This document shows, one piece after another, positions 9,325 through 18,070 of a stretch of DNA of 64,000 bases. Made by a program: the position numbers and the translations under genes. The notes beneath the pieces were generated by a model. That model did no database searches, had not been told where the DNA came from, and saw nothing but the letters and a program-made list of their open reading frames with translations. Where the stretch lies: assembly GCF_003574315.2 (NCBI RefSeq), contig NZ_AP025739.1:4340001-4404000 (forward strand), given 5' to 3'. Source of the stretch: Capsulimonas corticalis (GTDB taxonomy: Bacteria > Armatimonadota > Armatimonadia > Armatimonadales > Capsulimonadaceae). The stretch's first letter is position 1, and the number at the start of each line of letters is the position of its first letter.

Positions 9325-12036
9325 TTATTCACCGGGGCCGCCGTTGTCGGCCGGCGCATCGCCTCCCGGCGCGGGCGGAGTGTCCGCCGGCGCGGCGGCG
9401 TTCGGAGCCGGCGCGGCTTCGGCCGCCGCGCCATTCTCCGCATTGGAGGCGGCCGCGCCGGGCGCCGGAACCACGAGCGGAGGCGGCGGCGCGCCGGCGG
9501 GCGGCGGGGTAATCGTGACCGTCGTCGTCACCGGGCCGGGCGCGGGCGGAGCGCCGTTCCCTGCCGGCGCCGCCGACGCGCCCGCTCCGGTGACCGGCGG
9601 AGTCGGGTTGATAATGGGCGGCGCGATCGGAGCCGTCTTGGTCGGCGTCGCCCCGCTCAGATTCGTCGAAGAGCCCAGCAGCGCCTTGGGAAGATATCCG
9701 CGCACCGGCTGATCGATGCCCAGTACCGTTTGCTCGCGCAGTTTTCGCGCTTCCTCGGGATCGCGGACGACATGCGGGGTGAGGAACACCAGCAGCTCCG
9801 TCTTCTTTTTCTCTCGGCTCGTGGACTTGAACAGGTTGCCGATCAGCGGAATATCGCCCAGGATCGGCACCTTGGAGACGGTGGACCCGTAAGATGTGTT
9901 CATGATGCCGCCCAGCACGATCGTCTCGCCGTCCTTCACGCTGGCCGTGGTCTGCGCCTCGCGCTGATTGACGATCGGGGCGTTGAACGACGTGTAGCTG
10001 ACGAGGTCGTTGGCGGTCTGCGTAACATCCATCGTGACATAGCCGTTTTCGGTGATTCGCGGCGTCACCGTCAGGACGATGCCGACATCGAGGAACGAAT
10101 AGTTGGAGATCGTTCCGACGTTGAGGTCGGTGGTCTGGCTGGTCACGTAGGGGATGCTCTGGCTGATGTTGATCTGCGCCTGCGCGTTATTCGTGGTGAA
10201 GATGCGCGGCGTGCTCAGGACATCGAAGCGGGTGTCGCTCTTGACGGCCTGAAGGAAGACGGAGTACTCGCCGGCGTTGAGCGTATAACGGAAGCCCTGG
10301 GGCTGCGCCGTGTTGGCTTGTACGCCGAACGACTGGGTTCCGGTCGCCGTTCCATTCTTGATGCCGAACGGCTTTCCCTGAGCGAAGTTCCACTCGACGC
10401 CCAGTTCATTGGTGGCGTCGAGGTTGGCCTCCACCACAAGCGTTTCGATCATGACCTGCTCGGGGATCTGATCCAGCTCCTTGAGGATCGACTCCACGAG
10501 CGGCCGGTTTTCCGGAGCGGTGACCACAATCACGCTGTTGGTGTCGATATTTGGGATCAGCAGGACCTCGTTGTTGAGGTCTCGCACGTTGACGACATGG
10601 CCCTGGCTGTCGAAGCCCGTGGTGATCGTAGTCGAGGCCGAGCCGGACGTGGAGCGTGAGGCGCTGTTGTTGTTACTATTGTAGTTATTCTGATTGGTGC
10701 TTCGGTTCGTTGTGCTCGACGAGCCGCCGACCCCGGAGTTGATGGTGCTGGACGACACCGTTTGTCCCGTCAGCGAGCCGCCGCCGGCGGTGGAGGAGCT
10801 GGATCCGCTCCGTCCGAACGATTGGTTGAGCAGGTTGGCGACGACATCGGCGCGCGCGTTCTTGAGGGTGTAAACGAAGGTCGTGCCGACATAATCCACC
10901 TGCTTGTCGATCTGCGCGATGACCTGGGTGGCGACCGCGATATTCTCCGGCGTCGCCGTGACAATGATCGAGTTGGTGCGCGTTTCGGCCACGACCGTGC
11001 CGTTCGCCGTGCTCTGGGTGTTGTTCTGTCCGCCGCCTCCAAAGAACCCGCCGAATCCCCCGAAGCCGCCGCGGCGCTGATTATTATTGTTGTTATTGTT
11101 CGTGGTCGAGGCCGCGCCCCGTCCCAGCGTCGTGCTGGTGCTGATGACGCTTTGCAGCACCGTCGCCGCGTCAGACGCCAGGGCGTATTGCAGCTTGAAG
11201 ACCTTGGTCTGCCGTGGGGACGCGGTCGGCTTATCGATCTGGTCGATGATGTCGGCCACTTGATCCTGATCGCGGCTGGAGGCGTTGACGATGATGGAGT
11301 TGCTGTAATCGTCCGCCGACGCCTTCACGGTGGAGGTTCCCGCTCCTCCTCCTCCGCCGCGCCGGCCGCCGCCGCGCCCGCCAAATCCGCCGGCTCCAAA
11401 GCCCGCCGCGCCAAAGCCGCCCGCCGCCGGCGCGCCCGGGGCTCCGGGAGCGCCGCCCTGGGTATTCCCCGTGTCCACGGCGGCCGCTGCGGCGTTTGCG
11501 AAGACATCGTTGATAGCGCGGGCGAGCTGTGTGGCGTTCGCATATTTGATGGTGTAAACGCGCATCTCCACCGCGCTGCTGCGGCCGCCGCCTCCAAATC
11601 CGCCCGCGCCCTGCCCGCCACCAAATCCGCCTCGTCCGAATCCGCCGAACGATGGGCGCTGCGACTTGGGCTGCACCAGCAGGAAGCTGCTTTGCTTGAC
11701 GATCTCAAAGTTCTTCAGTCCGAGGGTGGCGTTTACGATCGCGAAGGCGTTCGCGAGCGACTGCGGCGTCGGACTCTGCACGGTGATGCCGCCGGTCAGC
11801 GAAGGATCCTTGATGATCGTCACGCCGCTCGCCTGGCTGAGAACGTGAAGGACCGCGTCGACATTGCTGTTCCGGAAGTCCAGGGTGACTCGCGCCTTGG
11901 GATTCAGCTTGAATGAGTCCCAGGGCGCGGCGGCCGCCGCCGGCGCCGCAGGGGCGCCGCGGTCGAACTGCGCGTGCGCGGAAGTCCCGCAGGCGGCGAG
12001 GGCTGCGAGCATGACGATGGATTGTTTAGTCCTCAT
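9325..12036 (-). CDS. gspD: Type II secretion secretin GspD
   Basis: Outer-membrane secretin (903 aa) forming the exit channel of the type II secretion system. Residues 1-22 are a signal peptide. Several N domains follow (repeated motifs such as VYTIKYANATQLARAIND, VFKLQYALASDAATVL and FVYTLKNARADVVANLL), separated by Gly- and Asn/Ser-rich linkers. The secretin core near 520-780 has the conserved VPILGDIPLIGNLFKS and TELLVFLTPHVV segments. The last 120 or so residues are a Pro/Ala-rich disordered tail. It is the last gene of the gsp operon. The Gly-rich insert near 145-240 and Asn/Ser-rich insert near 430-480 are longer than in proteobacterial GspD. Confidence 0.95.
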   Translation of the reverse strand: MRTKQSIVMLAALAACGTSAHAQFDRGAPAAPAAAAAPWDSFKLNPKARVTLDFRNSNVDAVLHVLSQASGVTIIKDPSLTGGITVQSPTPQSLANAFAIVNATLGLKNFEIVKQSSFLLVQPKSQRPSFGGFGRGGFGGGQGAGGFGGGGRSSAVEMRVYTIKYANATQLARAINDVFANAAAAAVDTGNTQGGAPGAPGAPAAGGFGAAGFGAGGFGGRGGGRRGGGGGAGTSTVKASADDYSNSIIVNASSRDQDQVADIIDQIDKPTASPRQTKVFKLQYALASDAATVLQSVISTSTTLGRGAASTTNNNNNNNQRRGGFGGFGGFFGGGGQNNTQSTANGTVVAETRTNSIIVTATPENIAVATQVIAQIDKQVDYVGTTFVYTLKNARADVVANLLNQSFGRSGSSSSTAGGGSLTGQTVSSSTINSGVGGSSSTTNRSTNQNNYNSNNNSASRSTSGSASTTITTGFDSQGHVVNVRDLNNEVLLIPNIDTNSVIVVTAPENRPLVESILKELDQIPEQVMIETLVVEANLDATNELGVEWNFAQGKPFGIKNGTATGTQSFGVQANTAQPQGFRYTLNAGEYSVFLQAVKSDTRFDVLSTPRIFTTNNAQAQINISQSIPYVTSQTTDLNVGTISNYSFLDVGIVLTVTPRITENGYVTMDVTQTANDLVSYTSFNAPIVNQREAQTTASVKDGETIVLGGIMNTSYGSTVSKVPILGDIPLIGNLFKSTSREKKKTELLVFLTPHVVRDPEEARKLREQTVLGIDQPVRGYLPKALLGSSTNLSGATPTKTAPIAPPIINPTPPVTGAGASAAPAGNGAPPAPGPVTTTVTITPPPAGAPPPPLVVPAPGAAASNAENGAAAEAAPAPNAAAPADTPPAPGGDAPADNGGPGE

Positions 12037-12106
12037 AATCGTACGGTCTTCTTTCCACGAAGGATCGGGCGCGGCGTGGGACGCCGGCGCGGACAGTGTT
12101 CAAAAA

Positions 12107-12811
12107 TTAATTCTGCTGACGGCGCCGCCGTCCGCGTCCGCCGCCAAACTGGGCGGCGCCTCCGGTGTCGGCGCTGGGCGCGGCGTCCGGCGTCAACCCG
12201 GGCAGCGGCTGGATCGGCATGGGAACGAGCATGCTGGGCGCTCCGGGCTGCCCGGGAGGAAGCGGCGGCGCGCCGGGAACGCCCGGCGCGCTCGCGGCGG
12301 CGGTCATCGGGCCTGCGGGCTCCGGCGCGTCCGTTTTGAACGCCAGTCTCGTCTGCTGTCCAATTCCATTCTCAAGCACCAGGAACTCAGTGGCGATCTG
12401 CACCACGCGGAGCCCTCGCCAGGTATCGCCGGCCTTCAAAAAGGCGACGTCGCCGGAGGAGCGATTCTCCACCACGGCGCTTGCGACGCCGTCGATCGTG
12501 TTGACCCCGGTTAGCTCCCATTCGCCCTTGCTGGCTGAGACGTTGGGTTTCGGCGGCGCTTTGACGATCGCGACGGGCTTGGGCGGCGTCACGACCGCCG
12601 CGAAGGCGTCACGCGCTCCGCCGGCGTAGCGGGTGAAATGCGCGTTATAGTCGGCGTCGGTGAAGCCGTCCGGAGTCTGGACGGTAACACTGGTGTGCTT
12701 GACTTTTTTGTGCGCGACCGGTGGGTCCGGCTCGGTCAGGAACACCACCGCACCCGCGACGACGGCGGCAAGAAGTGTATAAATGACGGGGCGACTGATC
12801 TTTTTAGCCAT
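12107..12811 (-). CDS. GspC/PilP-like inner-membrane connector
   Basis: A 234-aa bitopic protein: short cytoplasmic start, membrane helix at about 9-26, a Pro-rich stretch, then a small beta domain (about 95-150; WELTGVNTIDGVASAVVENR followed by VAFLKAGDTWRG) that matches the homology-region domain by which GspC or PilP contacts the secretin. The tail is Gly/Pro/Ala-rich. It is positioned between the gspM-like gene, which it overlaps by 8 bp, and gspD. Assignment as GspC rests on the domain pattern and position; similarity is too low to exclude a PilP-like name. Confidence 0.75.
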   Translation of the reverse strand: MAKKISRPVIYTLLAAVVAGAVVFLTEPDPPVAHKKVKHTSVTVQTPDGFTDADYNAHFTRYAGGARDAFAAVVTPPKPVAIVKAPPKPNVSASKGEWELTGVNTIDGVASAVVENRSSGDVAFLKAGDTWRGLRVVQIATEFLVLENGIGQQTRLAFKTDAPEPAGPMTAAASAPGVPGAPPLPPGQPGAPSMLVPMPIQPLPGLTPDAAPSADTGGAAQFGGGRGRRRRQQN

Positions 12812-13376
12812 TGCCGCCTCCTCCCGATTGAACGGTTGCGATCACGGTTTCGGTGGCGGGAAGGTAGGCGGAGAGGCCCACGGTCGCCGTCACGACATTC
12901 GCCTTGGCGCCTCCCGCCGACATGTCCACCGAACGCAGCGCGGTCTTGCCGTTTTTGGCGTCGAACGAGGCGAGCACGCCGCGAACCTGCGGATAGCTTC
13001 CCGAGAGCTGGGCCGTGTAGCGAAGCTCCGCAACGCCGTCGAGCGTCTGCCCGCGCTGCGGGCGAAACGATGTTAGCGACACGCCTTGCTGGCGCGCATT
13101 GTCGGTCAGCTGGGCGAGCACCGCCGAGGTCACCGAGCGCGGATCGCCGGGCCAAAGGCGGGGCGCGGCGGCGGCTTGCGAGCTGCGCGTGCGCAGCGTC
13201 GCCGTCGTCGTATCCCGCAGGATCCGGCGGCGCATCAGCCGGTGCGCCCGCTCGGCGCTGGCGACGGTTGGCGCGGGGACCAGCAAAATATAGAGCAGGG
13301 CGGCGCTCATCAGAACGATGGACAGCAGGATCAGCGCGCTGGGGAGGATTTCATCCCGATTCTTGAAGTTGATCAT
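12804..13376 (-). CDS. GspM/PilO-like assembly protein
   Basis: A 190-aa protein with one N-terminal membrane helix (about 12-32), a short helical linker and a ferredoxin-like periplasmic domain (SVTSAVLAQLTDNARQQGVS, then SYPQVRGVLASFD). This is the layout of GspM and PilO, which pair with GspL/PilN in the inner-membrane platform. The start codon overlaps the gspL stop by 4 bp and its end overlaps the gspC-like gene, so translation is probably coupled. Confidence 0.8.
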   Translation of the reverse strand: MINFKNRDEILPSALILLSIVLMSAALLYILLVPAPTVASAERAHRLMRRRILRDTTTATLRTRSSQAAAAPRLWPGDPRSVTSAVLAQLTDNARQQGVSLTSFRPQRGQTLDGVAELRYTAQLSGSYPQVRGVLASFDAKNGKTALRSVDMSAGGAKANVVTATVGLSAYLPATETVIATVQSGGGGNG

Positions 13377-14683
13377 TGCGCCGCTCCCGTCGTTTTCGTC
13401 GTGACCGTCGTTTTGCGCGCCGTGGCGGTCGTGGGCTTTTCGGGCGCCGGCATCGGCAGATTACCCACGCAGACGGCGGTCACATTGAACTGCACGACCG
13501 GGACGGCGCCGATCGTTCCGGTGCTCGCGAAGACGAGCTTGACATCGCGGAACCGAGGACTCGCGCCCAGCGCGTTGACGAACTGCGTGACGTCGCCGGA
13601 GGTCTTCGCCATACCGCGCGCTTGCAGCGCTTTTCCTCGCTCGACCCCGATTCCGGTAAGCCATGCGCCCGCTGGAAGCTGGTCCGCGACATAAGCGACG
13701 ACATCGCTGAGCGGCTGCGCCGGCTCAAAGGCGCTGCGCATCGTATTCTCAATGTGGATGGCGGTCTGCGCCTTCTGCGTTTCCACCTCTTCGATGGCCT
13801 GCATCCGCTTGGACTGCCGCGCAAAGGACGTGTTGCTGCTTTGAACGGCGCGCGCCGCGTCGTTGCGGTCCAGAAATGCGAGAAGGCAGAGCAGGAGCGC
13901 CGAGACCGTCATCAGCGACGCCAGGCGCGTGCGCGCCGCGATCCGCTTCTTCGCCTCCAGAATCCGTTCTTCCGCCAGCTCGAAGGCGAATGCGGGCGCC
14001 TGGTCCAGCAGCGTCAGCAGATCGCTGCGGCTTGTCAGGCCCGAGGGGAGGGTGAGGTCCCCGGTCGCGACCAGCGGCAGCGCGCCCGACTGCGCCGCCG
14101 CCATCGTGCGCTGCGCCTCCACGGCCACATCGCTGTTCAAAGCGGCGAGGCGGCTAAATCGAATAATCCCGTCCTGTACGACGTCCAGCCCCAGGCCGCC
14201 GGGATCGGCGGCGGCGACAATGGCGTCCGGCGCGCCGGCGCTCGCGGCGGCGGCCGGCGCCGCGAGCGAGAGCGGCAGGATGCGCTCCGCGTGGACCCCG
14301 GCCTCGCGCAGCTCCGTTTTGAGCCGGCGCAGGTCGTCGGACCGGATCGCGCCGATCAGGGTCAAGTAACCCTCGCCGTTATGATCGGCGGTCTGCACGA
14401 AATCAAACGAGAGCTGGTCCGGCGGCAAAGGGAACAGCTGGGCCATCTGGATGCCGAGAATGCGGCGCAGGTCTTCCGGGGCGGCTTTGGGCAGGCGCGC
14501 CGTCTTGAGGAAGACAAGGCTGCGGCCGACTCCGACCAGCACGTTTTTGTTTCCGTTCCAAAACGAGCGCAGCTCCGGCAAAGCCGTGGCGGCGGCCCTG
14601 GCCCCGGTGGCGGCGTTGACCACCTCCACAAAGCCGGGAGTCCAGGAGACATGAATGGGAGGCGCGGCGGGACTGCGGCTCAT
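13373..14683 (-). CDS. gspL: GspL-like platform protein (PilM/PilN fusion type)
   Basis: A 436-aa protein whose first 250 residues resemble the actin-like cytoplasmic domain of GspL/PilM, followed by a membrane helix near 270-290 (LASLMTVSALLLCLLAFL) and a periplasmic PilN-like ferredoxin domain. The start at 14683 is chosen because GGAGGAG lies directly upstream and the ATG overlaps the gspK stop by 4 bp; an upstream in-frame Met lies inside gspK. It should recruit the GspE ATPase to the membrane platform. Confidence 0.85.
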   Translation of the reverse strand: MSRSPAAPPIHVSWTPGFVEVVNAATGARAAATALPELRSFWNGNKNVLVGVGRSLVFLKTARLPKAAPEDLRRILGIQMAQLFPLPPDQLSFDFVQTADHNGEGYLTLIGAIRSDDLRRLKTELREAGVHAERILPLSLAAPAAAASAGAPDAIVAAADPGGLGLDVVQDGIIRFSRLAALNSDVAVEAQRTMAAAQSGALPLVATGDLTLPSGLTSRSDLLTLLDQAPAFAFELAEERILEAKKRIAARTRLASLMTVSALLLCLLAFLDRNDAARAVQSSNTSFARQSKRMQAIEEVETQKAQTAIHIENTMRSAFEPAQPLSDVVAYVADQLPAGAWLTGIGVERGKALQARGMAKTSGDVTQFVNALGASPRFRDVKLVFASTGTIGAVPVVQFNVTAVCVGNLPMPAPEKPTTATARKTTVTTKTTGAAQ

Positions 14684-15963
14684 TGCGCTCCTCCTGAGGT
14701 TGTTGTCGACGTTGTCGTCGTATTGGTGATCGTAAGCGCGTCCTGATTCGATGTGGCGCTGGCGCTCCAGTCCCACCAGGTCGGGACGCCGGGCGTATTC
14801 AGCTGCTGCCAGCTTAAGACCTGCGGAGCCGCGTTGGTGATTCGAATGGTCGCTTCCAAAGCGGCGCTCGATCCTCCGCTGGCGCCGTAGGCGCGCACGG
14901 TCCAGGTGTCGCCGCCGATGGTGACGTAATCGGCGATCTGCGCGAGCTGCCCCTGCGTGAGCTGGAGCGTCGTCGCCAGCTGTCCGAGCGACGTAAAGCC
15001 GCTGTTTTGCTGCGTCACGATGGACGCGGCGGTTGCTTGAGACATATTCGGAATGGTCATGAGTACGGACTGTGTTGCGGTGTTGATATTGATCAGGCCG
15101 GGCGTTCGTGTCGCCGTTGTGAACTTCGCGATATTGAGCAGGGTCGATTGGTCGTTCGCGTTCATCTGTACCTGTGTGAACAGCGTGCGGAACGACGTGA
15201 ACGGAGCGCGCTGCGCGATCTGCGCGGCGACGGGAGCGCTGATTCCCGCCGTCCGAAGGGATGCGGGCGTGACCCCGCGCTGCGAAAGATTAATGCGCGC
15301 GGTTCCATCGGCGCGTGTCGCGCCCGCGCCGCTGTCCACCGTGAGAACGGAGGCGAGCGGCAGCGCGACGCCGGCGGCGTCCTGAATTGGCCCGGCGGTC
15401 GTCGTTACGGTTGTCTGCGGCTGGTAGAGCATGCTTCCGGTCCAGTTCTTGATCAGCAGCAGCTCGTCCAGCGTCGTGAGCTGCCCTAATCTCGTATTGT
15501 ATGGCTGCGTCAAACCGTTGTAGTAGGAGTCTTTCGCCCCGTCGGAGCGGGGCTGCGTCCCCGTCTCCCGCCAATCGAGCAGGCAGTCCGATTGCTCGGT
15601 GGTCAGCGGCAGCAGCGCCAGCTGCGCGGCCCCGGCCGTATTGATATTGACCATCGAACCGGCGTCCACGATCTGCATGCGAAACGTCGAATCTCCCAGA
15701 TCGTAGCTGACGTCCCCATTGCCGCCAAGCTGCGCCCAGGCGTCGTTTTGGGTTACCTGACTGGTGTTCGCCGTGAGCAGCGTCGCCATCGCATAGGCGA
15801 TCGCCGACCGCTCCGCCGCTTCCGCGCGGCGTTCACGCAGCTTGTTTTGCGTCTGCTGCATGGAGGCGCGCTGATCGGAGGCGATGATCGCCATCAGGGC
15901 GACCAGCACCAGGATCACCATCAGCGCCTCGATATAGATAAATGCCCGCCGTTGTGCTCTCAT
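14680..15963 (-). CDS. gspK: Minor pseudopilin GspK
   Basis: A 427-aa large minor pseudopilin. The N-terminus has a short basic leader, the prepilin cleavage context A-FIYIE with Glu at +5, and a hydrophobic helix. The body contains two helix-hairpin-helix-like segments (VNINTAGAAQLALLPLT and ININTATQSVLMTIPNM), a hallmark of GspK. It should cap the pseudopilus tip with GspI and GspJ. The start at 15963 overlaps the gspJ stop by 4 bp; a longer frame upstream lies inside gspJ and is rejected. Confidence 0.9.
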   Translation of the reverse strand: MRAQRRAFIYIEALMVILVLVALMAIIASDQRASMQQTQNKLRERRAEAAERSAIAYAMATLLTANTSQVTQNDAWAQLGGNGDVSYDLGDSTFRMQIVDAGSMVNINTAGAAQLALLPLTTEQSDCLLDWRETGTQPRSDGAKDSYYNGLTQPYNTRLGQLTTLDELLLIKNWTGSMLYQPQTTVTTTAGPIQDAAGVALPLASVLTVDSGAGATRADGTARINLSQRGVTPASLRTAGISAPVAAQIAQRAPFTSFRTLFTQVQMNANDQSTLLNIAKFTTATRTPGLININTATQSVLMTIPNMSQATAASIVTQQNSGFTSLGQLATTLQLTQGQLAQIADYVTIGGDTWTVRAYGASGGSSAALEATIRITNAAPQVLSWQQLNTPGVPTWWDWSASATSNQDALTITNTTTTSTTTSGGAQ

Positions 15964-16694
15964 GAGAGACCCTGCGCCGAATCGGGATTGGACGCCGTGA
16001 CATTGCTGGTTGGGATCGCCACCACGAAGACGTGCACGCTGTTGTCGGGGGCGCTGCGCAGCCGATAGCTGATCTGCACCGCCGCCGGCAGACGCCGGTC
16101 TCCCGTCGCCACCGTGTCCCAGGAACTGATCCACTGCGTCCCCGTCCAGAACTGGAACCCGATCTGGCTAATATCGGCGTCCATCGTCGATTCGAAACCG
16201 CCCTGCGTCGGATCGCCGTCGCTCGGGTGCTGGATCCGCTCGAACAGACCGGTATGCGATCCGGCGTCGCCCACGGCCGTCGTACTCAGCGAAATCTCCG
16301 TGACGCCGCCCACCGGCCCGCGCGCCGCCTGCTGTGTTTCAAAATCGTCGGCGCTGTCCTGCGTCGCAGCCGGGACGCCGGGGGCGGTCGTGGTGAGCGT
16401 CAGCCGGTCGCACCCCAAATCGCTCTGTCCGCCCGCCGAAATCCCCTGAAAAAACGTGCTCGTATCGGTCGCCGTGGAGGTGATGCGCGCGCCGCGCAAA
16501 ATCCTCGTAATTTCCCGCTCGGTCCGGTCCGTCGCGTCCTGCTCCGCCAGACGCGTCGTATGCGCCTGCTGAAGATGTGTCGCCGCCTGAAACGCGTAGG
16601 CCAGGGCGGTCGCCAGGATCGCCGCGATCGTCATCGCCAGAAGAAGCTCCAGCAGCGTCAGGCCGGCCTGCATTCGCTTTTTGCGATCGTTCAT
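15960..16694 (-). CDS. gspJ: Minor pseudopilin GspJ
   Basis: A 244-aa pseudopilin with leader MNDRKKRMQAG, cleavage before LTLLE (Glu at +5) and a hydrophobic helix of about 20 residues. Length and position between gspI and gspK fit GspJ. It overlaps gspI and gspK by 4 bp each. It would be processed by a prepilin peptidase not encoded in this window. Confidence 0.88.
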   Translation of the reverse strand: MNDRKKRMQAGLTLLELLLAMTIAAILATALAYAFQAATHLQQAHTTRLAEQDATDRTEREITRILRGARITSTATDTSTFFQGISAGGQSDLGCDRLTLTTTAPGVPAATQDSADDFETQQAARGPVGGVTEISLSTTAVGDAGSHTGLFERIQHPSDGDPTQGGFESTMDADISQIGFQFWTGTQWISSWDTVATGDRRLPAAVQISYRLRSAPDNSVHVFVVAIPTSNVTASNPDSAQGLS

Positions 16695-17077
16695 TGCGTT
16701 TGCGCCGTGGTGGAAGTCGTCGTGGCGGGCGGAACGTAGACGAATTCCGTGATCGCCTGCGAGTCGCGAGCCCGGGTCGCGGTGACGGTCACCTGATCGA
16801 CATAGGCGGTGCTGCTGGTCTGGACGTCCATATTCCAGGAGATATCCGTGTAGCCGCGATCCGTGAAGTCTCCGCTCGTGGCGTATGTGCTGGGGTCGCC
16901 GTTGACGCGGACGTCCTCCAGCTTTTCCGACGCCAGCCGCTGGAGCAGATCGGCGCTGTTCGCCTTGATATCGGCCGCCGTCAGCGCGCGGATGCCGCCA
17001 AAGACGCCTACGACGGCGATCGCCACCAGCATGGTCGTGATGACCACCTCGACTAATGTGAATCCTGCTTTAGCCAC
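16691..17077 (-). CDS. gspI: Minor pseudopilin GspI
   Basis: A 128-aa pseudopilin beginning with GTG at 17077. The leader is very short (VAKAG), followed by FTLVEVVITTMLVAIAVV, a standard type III signal with Glu at +5. The GTG overlaps the gspH stop codon by 8 bp and follows GGGAG. Upstream Met codons in frame lie inside gspH, so the long frame is not the protein. The size fits GspI. Confidence 0.88.
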   Translation of the reverse strand: MAKAGFTLVEVVITTMLVAIAVVGVFGGIRALTAADIKANSADLLQRLASEKLEDVRVNGDPSTYATSGDFTDRGYTDISWNMDVQTSSTAYVDQVTVTATRARDSQAITEFVYVPPATTTSTTAQTQ

Positions 17078-17624
17078 GCTGCTGCAACTCTCCCGCCGTC
17101 CATCGGTCCTGCGCCGTATCCGGAAGCGCGTCGGCGATCCAGCGGATCTCGCCCGTGCTCGTGATGACGAGCGATTTGCGCGCCGAGCCCTCCAAAAACT
17201 GGAGGCCGCCGCTGTCCGAGGCGCCATCGGGATAGACCGTCCACCGCCATGTCCCCGGATCCGCCGTGGCGTTGTTGAGCTGGGCCGCCTCGATTTGAAC
17301 GTCGGAAGTCAGATCGACCTGCCGGACCGACTCCGCCGCGCCGGTGACGGGCGTGCGCTCCATGACCACCGACGAGCCGTCGATGCGGATCGTGACGGGC
17401 TTTTGCGAAGAACGGGCTTCGTTTTGCGCCTGTACCGGCATGCGGGCGATCGAGGCGTTGAGCTGGGCAAGCTCGCGGGAGCGCTTGACGGCGGTGAGAT
17501 TGGGCGTGACCAGGGCGACGAAGAGCATCAGGACCACGAGGACGATGCTGAGCTCGATCAGGGTGAAGCCCGCCGCGCGCCGGCGCGCGGCGCCGATCCG
17601 TCTTCGCCGTAGTCCGTTGCTCAT
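17070..17624 (-). CDS. gspH: Minor pseudopilin GspH
   Basis: A 184-aa pseudopilin with a basic leader ending RAAG, then FTLIELSIVLVVLMLFVAL (Glu at +5). The beta-rich C-terminal domain (VTIRIDGSSVVME, LQFLEGSARKSLVITSTGEI) fits GspH/FimT. It overlaps gspG by 4 bp and gspI by 8 bp. Confidence 0.88.
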   Translation of the reverse strand: MSNGLRRRRIGAARRRAAGFTLIELSIVLVVLMLFVALVTPNLTAVKRSRELAQLNASIARMPVQAQNEARSSQKPVTIRIDGSSVVMERTPVTGAAESVRQVDLTSDVQIEAAQLNNATADPGTWRWTVYPDGASDSGGLQFLEGSARKSLVITSTGEIRWIADALPDTAQDRWTAGELQQRG

Positions 17625-18070
17625 TGGTCGCTGGTGATGTCCGCGGCGTCGCCGTCGCCGCCCGGCTGGCCGTCCGCGCCATACGATGTGATCAGGAAGT
17701 CCTGTCCATCCGGGCCGGGCGCCTGGTAGATGTACTCATTCCCCCAGGGATCGGTCGGCAGGGCCTTGGTGGTGTAGGGGCCTTTCCAATTGCGCGCGCT
17801 GCTTGGCTTCGTCACGAGAGCCTGCAAGCCTTCCTCGGTCGTCGGGAAGCCGTCGTTGTCCAGCCGGTACTGCTGGAGCAGACTGCTCAGCGTCGAAATG
17901 TCGCTGGAGGCCGACGCTTTCTTCGCGTCGCTGGTGCGGCTGACGAGGCGCGGGACGATGAGCGCCGCCAGGATCGAGAGGATCAAGATGACGACAAGCA
18001 GCTCGATGAGCGTAAATCCACGGCGGGATCGCAGAGATGGGCGGGATCGGTGTAGGTTTCTGTTTTTCAT
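17621..18070 (-). CDS. gspG: Major pseudopilin GspG
   Basis: A 149-aa major pseudopilin. The prepilin signal is [19 protein letters not shown]. The body carries the family's diagnostic segments: FPTTEEGLQALVTKP, W-KGPY, LPTDPWGNEYIYQAPG, and the calcium-binding loop SYGADGQPGGDGDAADI near the C-terminus. This makes it a classical T2SS GspG and sets it apart from the DUF1559 pseudopilins elsewhere in the window. Confidence 0.97.
   Translation of the reverse strand: MKNRNLHRSRPSLRSRRGFTLIELLVVILILSILAALIVPRLVSRTSDAKKASASSDISTLSSLLQQYRLDNDGFPTTEEGLQALVTKPSSARNWKGPYTTKALPTDPWGNEYIYQAPGPDGQDFLITSYGADGQPGGDGDAADITSDQ

Noticed and set aside
10620-11110. Repetitive tract in gspD that could suggest a CRISPR or minisatellite
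   Set aside because: Irregular Asn/Ser/Gly codon runs within an intact reading frame; no fixed repeat and spacer pattern.
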